64,000 nt of DNA from Nostoc sp. FACHB-892 (lineage in GTDB: Bacteria; Cyanobacteriota; Cyanobacteriia; Cyanobacteriales; Nostocaceae), in assembly GCF_014698795.1 (NCBI RefSeq), contig NZ_JACJTR010000004.1:62001-126000 (forward strand), in the 5' to 3' direction. The translations under genes and the position numbers were made by a program. Every line of letters starts with the position of its first letter. Position 1 is the stretch's first letter. Shown piece by piece: positions 18,162 to 26,106 of this stretch. A model generated the notes under the pieces. It worked only from the letters and a program-made list of their open reading frames with translations. It did no database searches and was not told the origin of the DNA.

Positions 18162-19298
18162 ATGATGGTGTGCGAATACAAGCCTGGTTTAGAAGGCATT
18201 CCCGCCGCCCAATCAAGTATCAGCTATGTTGATGGGCAAAAGGGAATATTAGAATATCGTGGCATCCGGATTGAGGAACTAGCAGAGAAAAGTACATTCC
18301 TAGAAACTGCTTATCTCTTAATCTGGGGCGAATTGCCAAGCAAGGAAGAACTGAAAGCATTTGAGCATGAGGTTCGTTACCACAGGCGGATAAAATACCG
18401 CATTCGGGACATGATGAAATGCTTTCCAGAAAGCGGTCACCCAATGGATGCGCTGCAAGCCTCTGCTGCTGCTTTAGGCTTGTTTTATTCGCTCCGGGAT
18501 TTACATAATCCTGCCTACATTCGAGATTCGGTGGTACGCCTGATAGCAACTATTCCCACAATGGTAGCTGCGTTCCAACTGATGCGAAAAGGCAATGACC
18601 CGGTACGTCCTCGTGATGACTTGGACTATTCCGCCAACTTTCTATATATGCTCAATGAGCAAGAACCCGATCCTCTGATGGCGCGGATTTTTGATATCTG
18701 CTTGATACTTCAAGTCGAGCATACAATGAATGCTTCCACCTTTAGTGCTAGGGTGACAGCTTCCACCTTAACTGATCCTTACGCTGTGGTTGCTAGTGCC
18801 GTGGGAACCTTGGGTGGGCCCCTGCATGGTGGAGCCAATGAAGAAGTAATTCAGATGTTGGAAAAAATTGGCTCTGTGGAAAATGTCCGTCCCTACATAG
18901 AGCATTGTCTGCAAACTAAATCTAAGATTATGGGCTTTGGACATCGTGTGTATAAAGTAAAAGACCCACGAGCCATAATTTTACAAGGACTAGCAGAGCA
19001 ACTGTTTGAGAAGTTTGGGCATGACAAGTTCTATGACATTGCTCAAGAAATGGAGCAAGTGGTAGGGGAAAAACTAGGTAGCAAAGGAATTTATCCTAAT
19101 ATTGACTTTTATTCAGGTTTAGTGTACAGGAAGATGGGGATTCCTACAGACTTGTTTACGCCAATATTTGCGATCGCTCGTGTTGCCGGTTGGCTAGCCC
19201 ACTGGAAAGAACAACTAGCAGAAAACCGGATTTTCCGTCCTACCCAGGTTTACAACGGTCTCCACGAAGTTACTTATACCCCCATTGAGCAACGGTAA
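18162..19298 (+). CDS. gltA: citrate synthase
   Basis: A 378-residue bacterial type II-like/short citrate synthase that condenses acetyl-CoA and oxaloacetate. The catalytic residues lie in LQVEHTMNASTFSARV, LGGPLHGGANEEVIQML and KIMGFGHRVYKVKDPRA (active-site His), and YPNIDFYSGLVYRKMGIP supplies the aspartate. The start could equally be the second Met (18165). In cyanobacteria the enzyme feeds 2-oxoglutarate for ammonium assimilation. Confidence 0.95.
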   Translation: MMVCEYKPGLEGIPAAQSSISYVDGQKGILEYRGIRIEELAEKSTFLETAYLLIWGELPSKEELKAFEHEVRYHRRIKYRIRDMMKCFPESGHPMDALQASAAALGLFYSLRDLHNPAYIRDSVVRLIATIPTMVAAFQLMRKGNDPVRPRDDLDYSANFLYMLNEQEPDPLMARIFDICLILQVEHTMNASTFSARVTASTLTDPYAVVASAVGTLGGPLHGGANEEVIQMLEKIGSVENVRPYIEHCLQTKSKIMGFGHRVYKVKDPRAIILQGLAEQLFEKFGHDKFYDIAQEMEQVVGEKLGSKGIYPNIDFYSGLVYRKMGIPTDLFTPIFAIARVAGWLAHWKEQLAENRIFRPTQVYNGLHEVTYTPIEQR

Positions 19299-19480
19299 AT
19301 GGGCAGGTGGCAGGGGGCAGGGGGCAGAGAGCAGAGGGAAATGTGAAGAAGCAAGGGAGCAGAGAGCAGGGGGAAAAGGGGAAACTTTCTCCCCTGCAAA
19401 GCGCACCTTGCCCCAATTCCTCTTTTCCATCCCCCCTGCTCCCTGCTCCCTTGCCCCCTCATCTCCTCAACAGCAATCTC
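19298..19480. repeat. purine-rich GGCAGGGGGCAGAG repeat with inverted partner
   Basis: Tandem GCAGGGGGCAGAG and GGGAGCAGAGAGCAGG words (about 19303-19385) are followed by their pyrimidine-rich complement (CCCCCTGCTCCCTGCTCCC, about 19432-19452), so the transcript could form a long imperfect hairpin after gltA. This composition is common between genes in Nostoc-like genomes. The rest of the gap to 19677 shows nothing further. Confidence 0.65.
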
Positions 19481-19677
19481 AATGCCAATCATAAGTAGAA
19501 GTTCTCATTTTGCTTCAGGGTGCTCAAACCATCCAACGATATACTAGGCATGGGAATTAGCAACAAATCTTCAATCAAGCGTCATCTGGGCAAAAATTAA
19601 AAATGGGTGAATTTACAGGTATTAATTTAACTAATAGTTGTAACTCACCATGACTCGATGTCTTAAAGAGTGGAAAC

Positions 19678-20796
19678 ATGAACTCAGGAATTGACCTTCA
19701 AGGAACTTTTATTGAATCCCTCCGGGATTTAGGTATACCAGCAGGAACAGCCAAAGCGATTTGGATGCCACTGCCAATGATACTGATGCTGATTGGGGCA
19801 ACAGTGGGGGTATTAGTCGCTACTTGGCTAGAACGAAAGATTTCTGCCGCCGCACAGCAGCGAATTGGGCCAGAATACCAGGGGCCTTTTGGGTTGCTGG
19901 TACCTGTAGCGGATGGTTTGAAGTTGGTATTTAAAGAAGATATAGTACCAGCCAAATCTGACCCCTGGCTGTTTACCCTTGGCCCAATTATTGTTGTGAT
20001 TCCGGTGTTTCTGTCATTCCTGATCGTCCCCTTTGGGCAGAACATCGTAATTAGCAATGTCGGCATGGGTGTCTTTTTGTGGATTGCCTTATCAAGCATT
20101 CAACCCATTGGCTTACTAATGGCTGGCTACGCATCTAATAATAAATACTCCCTCTTAGGGGGGTTGCGGGCAGCAGCGCAATCTATTAGTTATGAAATTC
20201 CTTTGGCATTGGCGGTGTTAGCGATCGCTATGATGTCTAACAGCCTCGACACCGTTGATATTGTAAATCAACAGTCTGGCTATGGCATCTTGGGCTGGAA
20301 CATTTGGCGACAACCAATCGGTTTCCTGATCTTTTGGATAGCCGCTCTAGCTGAATGTGAACGATTACCCTTTGACTTACCAGAAGCGGAAGAAGAAATC
20401 GTCGCAGGCTATCAGACTGAATATTCAGGTATGAAATTCGGTCTTTTCTACCTGGGTTCTTACGTTAACTTGATCCTTTCTTCCTTGCTAGTAGCAATTC
20501 TTTACCTGGGCGGTTGGGACTTTCCCATTCCTCTCAACCTCATCGCTGGTTGGGTGGGAGTCAGTGAACTAAATCCCGTCTTCCAAATAGTAACTGCGGC
20601 TTTGGGAATCACGATGACCGTGTTCAAAGCCTATCTACTAGTGTTTGTCGCCATCCTGTTGCGCTGGACAGTGCCACGGGTACGGATTGACCAACTATTA
20701 GATTTAGGATGGAAGTTCTTGTTGCCAGTTGGTTTGGTTAATCTCCTATTAACTGCCGCCCTGAAACTAGCCTTTCCCTTCGCCTTCGGGGGTTAG
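19678..20796 (+). CDS. ndhA: NDH-1 subunit 1 (NdhA)
   Basis: A 372-residue membrane protein with about eight helices, homologous to NuoH, at the junction between the membrane and peripheral arms of thylakoid NDH-1. Recognisable motifs are [35 protein letters not shown] and the long [19 protein letters not shown] loop. The complex takes electrons from ferredoxin to plastoquinone in cyclic flow, respiration and CO2 uptake. It is first of the ndhA-ndhI-ndhG-ndhE cluster. Confidence 0.97.
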   Translation: MNSGIDLQGTFIESLRDLGIPAGTAKAIWMPLPMILMLIGATVGVLVATWLERKISAAAQQRIGPEYQGPFGLLVPVADGLKLVFKEDIVPAKSDPWLFTLGPIIVVIPVFLSFLIVPFGQNIVISNVGMGVFLWIALSSIQPIGLLMAGYASNNKYSLLGGLRAAAQSISYEIPLALAVLAIAMMSNSLDTVDIVNQQSGYGILGWNIWRQPIGFLIFWIAALAECERLPFDLPEAEEEIVAGYQTEYSGMKFGLFYLGSYVNLILSSLLVAILYLGGWDFPIPLNLIAGWVGVSELNPVFQIVTAALGITMTVFKAYLLVFVAILLRWTVPRVRIDQLLDLGWKFLLPVGLVNLLLTAALKLAFPFAFGG

Positions 20797-20866
20797 TCAT
20801 TAGTCATTAGTCATTTGTACTAATGGCCAAGGACAACGGACAAGGGACAAAGGACAAAGGACAAAT
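20793..20866. repeat. heptameric TTAGTCA/GGACAAA repeats
   Basis: The spacer after ndhA holds TTAGTCA units and then GGACAAA units. The first unit overlaps the ndhA stop codon, as if the repeat had grown from the gene end. Confidence 0.7.
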
Positions 20867-20885
20867 AAAGAGAGAGTGAAACATA

Positions 20886-21470
20886 ATGCTAAAGTTCCTG
20901 AAACAAGTTGGTGATTACGCCAAAGAAACAGTACAAGCTGCACGTTACATTGGTCAGGGACTTTCTGTTACCTTTGACCACATGCGGCGGCGTCCGATTA
21001 CCGTACAGTACCCTTACGAAAAACTGATTCCTGGCGAACGGTTTCGCGGTAGGATTCACTTTGAATTTGATAAGTGTATCGCCTGCGAAGTTTGTGTTCG
21101 CGTTTGTCCGATTAACCTGCCTGTAGTCGATTGGGAATTCGACAAAGCCAGCAAAAAGAAAAAACTCAACCACTACAGCATTGACTTTGGAGTTTGTATC
21201 TTTTGCGGTAATTGTGTGGAATTTTGCCCTACTAACTGTCTATCGATGACAGAAGAGTATGAACTTTCCACTTACGATCGCCATGAATTGAACTATGACA
21301 GCGTGGCACTCGGTCGTCTACCCTACAAAGTAACAGATGACCCAATGGTTACACCACTGCGCGAACTAGTTTACCTACCCAAAGGTGTCCTCGAACCACA
21401 TGGACTGCCCGCAGATGCGCCACGTCCGGGTGCGCGTCCAGAAGATTTGGTGGAACAAACAGAAAAATAA
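20886..21470 (+). CDS. ndhI: NDH-1 subunit I, 2x[4Fe-4S] (NdhI)
   Basis: A 194-residue peripheral-arm ferredoxin-like subunit. Two CxxCxxCxxxCP clusters are complete: [18 protein letters not shown] and [19 protein letters not shown]. The N-terminal amphipathic stretch [19 protein letters not shown] is typical. The subunit conducts electrons between ferredoxin and the quinone site. The C-terminal extension is rich in Pro, Ala and Gly and is variable in the family. Lies 89 bp after ndhA. Confidence 0.97.
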   Translation: MLKFLKQVGDYAKETVQAARYIGQGLSVTFDHMRRRPITVQYPYEKLIPGERFRGRIHFEFDKCIACEVCVRVCPINLPVVDWEFDKASKKKKLNHYSIDFGVCIFCGNCVEFCPTNCLSMTEEYELSTYDRHELNYDSVALGRLPYKVTDDPMVTPLRELVYLPKGVLEPHGLPADAPRPGARPEDLVEQTEK

Positions 21471-21558
21471 ATGTCATTTGTCATTTGTCTTTTGTCTTTT
21501 ACTAACGACCAATGACCAATGACCAATGACCAATAACCAATGACTAAGGACAAAAAAC
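21471..21558. repeat. heptameric repeats between ndhI and ndhG
   Basis: Two opposed blocks: TCATTTG/TCTTTTG units (about 21475-21498) and CCAATGA units (about 21508-21545). They are complementary in sense and could pair in RNA. Confidence 0.7.
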
Positions 21559-21559
21559 A

Positions 21560-22174
21560 GTGAATCTAGCGGAAGGAGTACAGTTTGTATCGCTTGGCAT
21601 ACTGGGCGTGATGATGATTGGGGCGGCCATTGGTGTGGTACTGTTCTCCAACATCGTCTATTCAGCCTTTATGCTGGGGGGCGTGTTCATTAGCATAGCG
21701 GGAATCTATCTGTTGCTAAATGCTGATTTTGTTGCAGCTGCACAAATACTGATTTACGTTGGGGCAGTTAACGTGTTGATTTTGTTTGCCATTATGTTGG
21801 TGAACAAGCGAGAGGATTTTGTCGCATTTCCGAACTCTTGGGTGCGGAAAGCATTAACGGGTTTAGTCAGTGTAGGATTGTTTGGTCTTTTAAGCACAAT
21901 GGTTCTGGCTACTCCTTGGGCTTACTCAACTCCTGCTGTGGCGGGTGGTGAAAGTTCGATAATTTTAATTGGAGAACATTTCTTCACTGACTTTTTACTG
22001 CCTTTTGAATTGGCTTCCATTTTGCTGCTGATAGCGATGGTAGGAGCAATTATTTTGGCACGCCGCGAGTTTTTGCCAGACCTATTGACACCATCCAAAC
22101 AGGGGCAAACTGTTTTGACTTTGCAAGAACGCCCCAGAGAACTAGTATCAACAACCAGCGAAACAAAAGAGTAA
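21560..22174 (+). CDS. ndhG: NDH-1 subunit 6 (NdhG)
   Basis: A 204-residue membrane protein with five predicted helices, homologous to NuoJ. A GTG start is used (GTGAATCTAGCGG); the first helix (FVSLGILGVMMIGAAIGVVL) follows directly. The conserved helix AAAQILIYVGAVNVLILFAI and the later FELASILLLIAMVGAIILAR are clear. It forms part of the proton-pumping membrane arm. The C-terminal 30 residues are polar. Confidence 0.96.
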   Translation: MNLAEGVQFVSLGILGVMMIGAAIGVVLFSNIVYSAFMLGGVFISIAGIYLLLNADFVAAAQILIYVGAVNVLILFAIMLVNKREDFVAFPNSWVRKALTGLVSVGLFGLLSTMVLATPWAYSTPAVAGGESSIILIGEHFFTDFLLPFELASILLLIAMVGAIILARREFLPDLLTPSKQGQTVLTLQERPRELVSTTSETKE

Positions 22175-22233
22175 GATTTGCGACCTGAGTCGCAGATAGA
22201 AAGCCAGTTTTTTCAGGAGGGATACCCAGATTC

Positions 22234-22539
22234 ATGCAACTCCAGTACTTTTTATTACTAGCAGCAGCTTTATTCTGCATTGGCATCTTTGGTTTAATTA
22301 CCAGCCGCAATGCTGTGCGGGTGCTGATGTCAATTGAGTTACTGCTCAATGCTGTTAATCTGAATTTAATGGCATTTTCCAACTTCCTCGACTCAACATT
22401 AATTAAGGGTCAGGTTTTCACAGTATTTGTGATCACTGTGGCCGCAGCCGAAGCGGCGGTAGGTCTAGCGATCGTGCTTGCCATTTATCGCAACCGCGAT
22501 ACCGTCGATATGGAGCAGTTTAATCTCCTGAAGTGGTAA
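22234..22539 (+). CDS. ndhE: NDH-1 subunit 4L (NdhE)
   Basis: A 101-residue three-helix subunit, homologous to NuoK. An AGGAGG ribosome site lies at about 22216. The conserved acidic helix residues are in [20 protein letters not shown] and [20 protein letters not shown]. It completes the ndhA-I-G-E set. Confidence 0.96.
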   Translation: MQLQYFLLLAAALFCIGIFGLITSRNAVRVLMSIELLLNAVNLNLMAFSNFLDSTLIKGQVFTVFVITVAAAEAAVGLAIVLAIYRNRDTVDMEQFNLLKW

Positions 22540-22545
22540 CTGTGC

Positions 22546-23466
22546 GTGCAACTAAAGCAGGTAATCATTGCTTATAAAGCGCGGGATGCCCGGAGTAAAC
22601 AATGGGCAGAAATCTGTGCTAAACAACTAGAAAGCCGCGAGTGCCATGTGTTGATGGGACCTAGCGGGCCAAAAGACAACCCCTATCCTGTCTTTTTGGC
22701 TTCTGCGGGTCAACCAATCGATCTCGCTTTGGTGCTCGGTGGCGATGGTACTGTTTTAACTGGTGCCAGACACTTAGCCCCAGCGGGCATCCCGATTCTG
22801 GGAGTGAATGTGGGAGGTCATCTGGGGTTTTTAACTGAGTCAGTGGAAGAGTTTCAGGATACTGAGAAAGTTTGGGATCGGCTGTTTGAGGATCGTTATG
22901 CTATCCAACGGCGGATGATGTTACAAGCTGCGGTGTATGAGGGTCATGGGTCTAATTTAGAACCAGTGAGTGAGCATTATCTGGCTTTGAATGAATTTTG
23001 CGTCAAACCCGCCTCCGCTGACCGAATGATTACTTCTATTCTAGAAATGGAAATCGACGGTGAGGTAGTCGATCAGTACGTCGGGGACGGGTTGATTATT
23101 TCCACTCCCACGGGTTCGACTGGTTACACCGTTTCTGCTAATGGGCCAATTATGCATGATGGTATGGAAGCGATTACCATCACTCCTATTTGTGCAATGA
23201 GCCTTTCTAGTCGCCCCCTCGTTTTACCCCCTGGTTCTGTGGTGAGTATTTGGCCTTTGGGGGATTATGATTTGAGTACCAAGCTGTGGACAGATGGGGT
23301 TTTGGGGACTTCAATTTGGCCGGGACACCGCGTTGATGTGCGGATGGCAGATTGTCGGGCTAAATTTATTATTTTGCGCGAGAACAATTCCTACTATCAG
23401 ACGCTGCGGGAGAAGTTGCTTTGGGCAGGTACAAGAGTTCACTACAGCAATAATCACCGTAATTAA
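22546..23466 (+). CDS. nadK: NAD kinase
   Basis: A 306-residue NAD kinase that makes NADP+ from NAD+ with ATP or polyphosphate. The GGDG nucleotide motif is in ALVLGGDGTVLTGARHLAP, the NE/D motif in YLALNEFCVKPAS, and the glycine-rich loop in ISTPTGSTGYTVSANGP. A GTG start only 6 bp after the ndhE stop is chosen because MQLKQVIIAYKARD fits the family N-terminus; the gene is thus tied to the ndh operon. Linking NADP supply to NDH-1 expression is an inference. Confidence 0.93.
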   Translation: MQLKQVIIAYKARDARSKQWAEICAKQLESRECHVLMGPSGPKDNPYPVFLASAGQPIDLALVLGGDGTVLTGARHLAPAGIPILGVNVGGHLGFLTESVEEFQDTEKVWDRLFEDRYAIQRRMMLQAAVYEGHGSNLEPVSEHYLALNEFCVKPASADRMITSILEMEIDGEVVDQYVGDGLIISTPTGSTGYTVSANGPIMHDGMEAITITPICAMSLSSRPLVLPPGSVVSIWPLGDYDLSTKLWTDGVLGTSIWPGHRVDVRMADCRAKFIILRENNSYYQTLREKLLWAGTRVHYSNNHRN

Positions 23467-23498
23467 TTCAGTATTTTAGAGTGCATTTACCGCAGATT

Positions 23499-23537
23499 GC
23501 GTAGGCGTAGCCCGTCGTAGACATCGCGTAGGCATCG
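23499..23537. repeat. GCGTAGGCGTAGCCC repeat
   Basis: A 39-bp word (GCGTAGGCGTAGCCCGTCGT, then AGACATCGCG) of the same family as 317-346, 29133-29160 (inverted) and a copy inside the kinase gene at 52043-52067. Confidence 0.6.
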
Positions 23538-23552
23538 TAACCAAAATTATCC

Positions 23553-23579
23553 AAGCCCCTGGATTCATCCGGGGCTTTT
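23553..23579 (+). terminator. intrinsic terminator after nadK
   Basis: AAGCCCC, GGAT, a short loop, ATCC and GGGGCTTTT form a GC-rich stem with a T tract, 87 bp after the nadK stop. It should end the ndhA-I-G-E-nadK transcript. Confidence 0.75.
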
Positions 23580-23845
23580 CTGTCCTAATTGTGATTTTCT
23601 TCGCTAAATTGCATTTATAGCGTATATCAAAGGGAAATTTTGTATCTTATTGCCAGATTTCTTGGTAATTAATGCTCATAATAAAAGCACTCTACCTCTA
23701 ATCTGAAAGAATAAAAAGCTCTCTAGAGGTTCTGTTATCGAAAACCGTATCAATCACACTCGACACATTAATGCATAATGTGATCTATTTGTATAGTGCC
23801 TAAATCATAGTAGAATATTTTCGCAAATCGTAAGTAGGAAGATAG

Positions 23846-24628
23846 ATGGAAGTTTCTGGACGCAACATCAATTACCCACTAAATCCTCCTCACCCCCTGG
23901 AAGATTTCCCCGTCCTTCAAACTGAAAAATATATCCTAAGACTGGCATCAACTGAAGAAGAATTAGAATCAATCTTTCGGTTACGGTTTGAAGTTTTTAA
24001 TCTTGAACTAGGTTTGGGATTTTCGGCTTCTAAGTTTACCCAAATGGATATAGATAAATTTGATGCAGTTTGCCATCATTTAATCTTGATCTCCAAACAA
24101 ACGGGTAAAACAATTGGAACTTATCGGATGCAAACCTATACAATGGCTTCTCAAAGACTAGGCTTTGATGCTGCCGATATATTTAATCTTAATGCGATTC
24201 CTAATTCTGTGCTTCAGGCATCAGTTGAAGTTGGGCGTACATGTATAGCTAAAGAATACCGCAATATTCAAGCACTTTTACTCCTCTGGGAAGGGCTGGC
24301 AAACTATCTCATTTGGAGTAAAAACCAATATTTCTTTGGCTGTGCATCATTACTAACACAATGTCCTTGGCAAGGTACTTGTGCTTATGATTATTTTCGG
24401 CAAAATCGCTTGATGCATCCAAGTATTTTGGTTTATCCAAATTCACAATTTTGTTTAGAACTGTCTCAAAGTTATCCAGATTCATATAATGTTGATATTC
24501 CTAAAATTTTGCAGGCGTACTTGAATATTGGAGCTAAGATATGTAGCCTTCCAGCTATTGATCGGCAGTTTCAGACGATTGATTTTTTAACTATATCTAA
24601 TATTGTAGACTTTGCCAGATGGCGTTAG
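23846..24628 (+). CDS. OlsB-like GNAT N-acyltransferase
   Basis: A 260-residue protein of the OlsB/hemolysin-type GNAT class, members of which acylate amino acids such as ornithine with acyl-ACP. Signature regions are IFRLRFEVFNLELG near residue 43, DKFDAVCHHLILI near 70, KTIGTYRMQT and VEVGRTCIAKEYRNIQALLL, which carries the acyl-carrier phosphopantetheine contact. The C-terminal part (LLTQCPWQGTCAYDYF) is also family-like. Whether the product is a lipid or a signal is unknown. A rearranged copy of this gene's leader and 3' end lies at 25896-26088. Confidence 0.75.
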   Translation: MEVSGRNINYPLNPPHPLEDFPVLQTEKYILRLASTEEELESIFRLRFEVFNLELGLGFSASKFTQMDIDKFDAVCHHLILISKQTGKTIGTYRMQTYTMASQRLGFDAADIFNLNAIPNSVLQASVEVGRTCIAKEYRNIQALLLLWEGLANYLIWSKNQYFFGCASLLTQCPWQGTCAYDYFRQNRLMHPSILVYPNSQFCLELSQSYPDSYNVDIPKILQAYLNIGAKICSLPAIDRQFQTIDFLTISNIVDFARWR

Positions 24629-24690
24629 CAAATATTGTAAAAATTCTCTAACTTGAATTCTCCTTATTGTCTTGTAGGGAACTCAGGATT

Positions 24691-24725
24691 TCCATAAAAT
24701 TTGGGTTTAACCCAAATTTTATGGA
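24691..24725. terminator. long hairpin between converging genes
   Basis: TCCATAAAATTTGGGTT and its complement form a perfect 17-bp stem with almost no loop, between the plus-strand acyltransferase and the minus-strand S74-type gene. It could terminate from either side, although no T tract is obvious. Confidence 0.55.
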
Positions 24726-24874
24726 GATTAGAGTCGAAGGGCTGGCTTTCAAGGGTAGGTGTTTAAAAAAGGCATAGATAATAGGACTAGTACCGCAAGG
24801 TGAAAGTCAAAAGCCAAAACAATTGTATTCCATTCCTTTGCGCCATTTGAAATGGTATGTTTAGTCTCAATTAT

Positions 24875-25513
24875 TTACCTTTTAACATTTTTGTCTTCCA
24901 ATGCTCTTACTTTGTCTGACAATGCTAAAATTGTTTTTTGCTGTTCCTGAACAACTTTGGTTAGTATCCCTACAATATCCATAGAACTGAGTCCATTTCT
25001 ATCAGGGGTTGCTACAAGCTCTGGAACATCTTCTGCAATGAATCCAATGTGGTGTGTTTTTTCTGTATCAGCTTTGTATTTGAACTTGACAGGGTTCAGG
25101 TCTTTTAGTGTCTCAAGCGCTTCTTTACTTGAAAGCTCGGTAATATTTTCCTTCAACTTCTTAGATGAGCCCTGGATTAACGAACCACTAATTGAAACAT
25201 TTCCATTGGGGCTCAAACTCATTACATTTGTAAGGTTTGTAAAGAAATTCATTACGCTATTATCACCAGGACCAACTGCGATATCCCAAAAGTTAAAATT
25301 AGCCACATTGAATCGCAATCGGGCAAAATCACCAGGCTGTGTCTGCCTAATCTGAATCTAAGGAAAATCAAAACCAAGATTATTACTGACAAAAATCCTT
25401 TGGGTCTGTTGTGCTTGTGCTGGTTCATCGCTAAGGATTTTTGTGGCTGCTGCTCCAGCAATGAAAGCGCTAGTTGCCCTTAAAATTTGATTCCGAGAGA
25501 AGTTATTAGACAT
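24875..25513 (-). pseudogene. S74-type (tail-fibre chaperone) protein with an in-frame stop
   Basis: The ATG at 25511-25513 starts MSNNFSRNQILRATSAFIAG, an export-type N-terminus ending near EPAQAQQ. After NNLGFDFP a TAG (25358-25360) interrupts the frame, which then continues in phase as IQIRQTQPGDFARLRFNVAN through GNVSISGSLIQG to the S74 intramolecular chaperone domain: KLKENITELSSKEALETLKD, NPVKFKYKAD, HHIGFIAEDVPELV and a C-terminal coiled coil. S74 domains fold and cleave themselves off trimeric fibre or surface proteins. Only one base separates the pieces, so this is a recent nonsense mutation, stop readthrough, or a sequence error. Confidence 0.75.
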
Positions 25514-25574
25514 GTGCTTATAACCTAATGGAATGTAAGGATAAACTAAGTACCTCTGGTAGTTAATCAAGTAT

Positions 25575-25665
25575 AGGACTGACGCAAAAGTACATGCTGT
25601 AGGGACAATTCATGAATTACCCCTACCTGAAAATAAGGGTTTTGGTTATTGTTTACGTAAGTCCT
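25575..25665. mobile_element. 91-bp inverted-repeat element with AGGACTTACG-type ends
   Basis: AGGACTGACGCAAA at 25575-25588 pairs with TTTACGTAAGTCCT at 25652-25665 (12 of 14 matching). The interior has a GTAGGGA/CCCTAC pair and no gene. It lies in the upstream region of the S74-type gene. Confidence 0.55.
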
Positions 25666-25895
25666 GAAGGAGACTAACTCTTAAGCATAATATCAATGTA
25701 CGCGTTAACAGAATAGAGGTATTTATAAAACTTAGCATCATACATAAGCAATACACGCGATTTGGGTATTTCAGCCATCTTTAGCATTCAGTGATCGCAA
25801 AGAGAACGAGTAAATCAGGATTATGTAAAACGCTTAAAACGACCAAATCTCATGATCCACATTATGATTATGGTTAATTTGTACAGTGTGTAAGA

Positions 25896-26088
25896 AAAAT
25901 TTTGTATCTTATTACCAGATTTTTTCGGAATTAATGTTCATAATAAAAGCACTCTACCTCAAATTTTGCAGGCATACTTGAATATTGGAGCTAAGATATG
26001 TAGCCTTCCAGCTATTGATCGGCAGTTTCAGACCATTGATTTTTTAACTATATCTAATATTGCAGACTTTGCCAGATGGCGTTATCCA
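25896..26088 (+). pseudogene. internally deleted copy of the OlsB-like acyltransferase gene
   Basis: About 70 bp matching the far leader of the gene at 23846 (TTTTGTATCTTATT, then AATAAAAGCACTCTACCTC) is joined directly to a copy of its last about 120 bp (GCATACTTGAATATTGGAGC through the codons for FARWR). The copy at 26088 ends where the intact gene encodes its last residue. Everything between is missing, so the gene was duplicated and then deleted internally. It abuts the 3' end of the GGDEF/EAL gene. Confidence 0.8.
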
Positions 26089-26106
26089 AATCCTTTCAAA
26101 AAAGCT

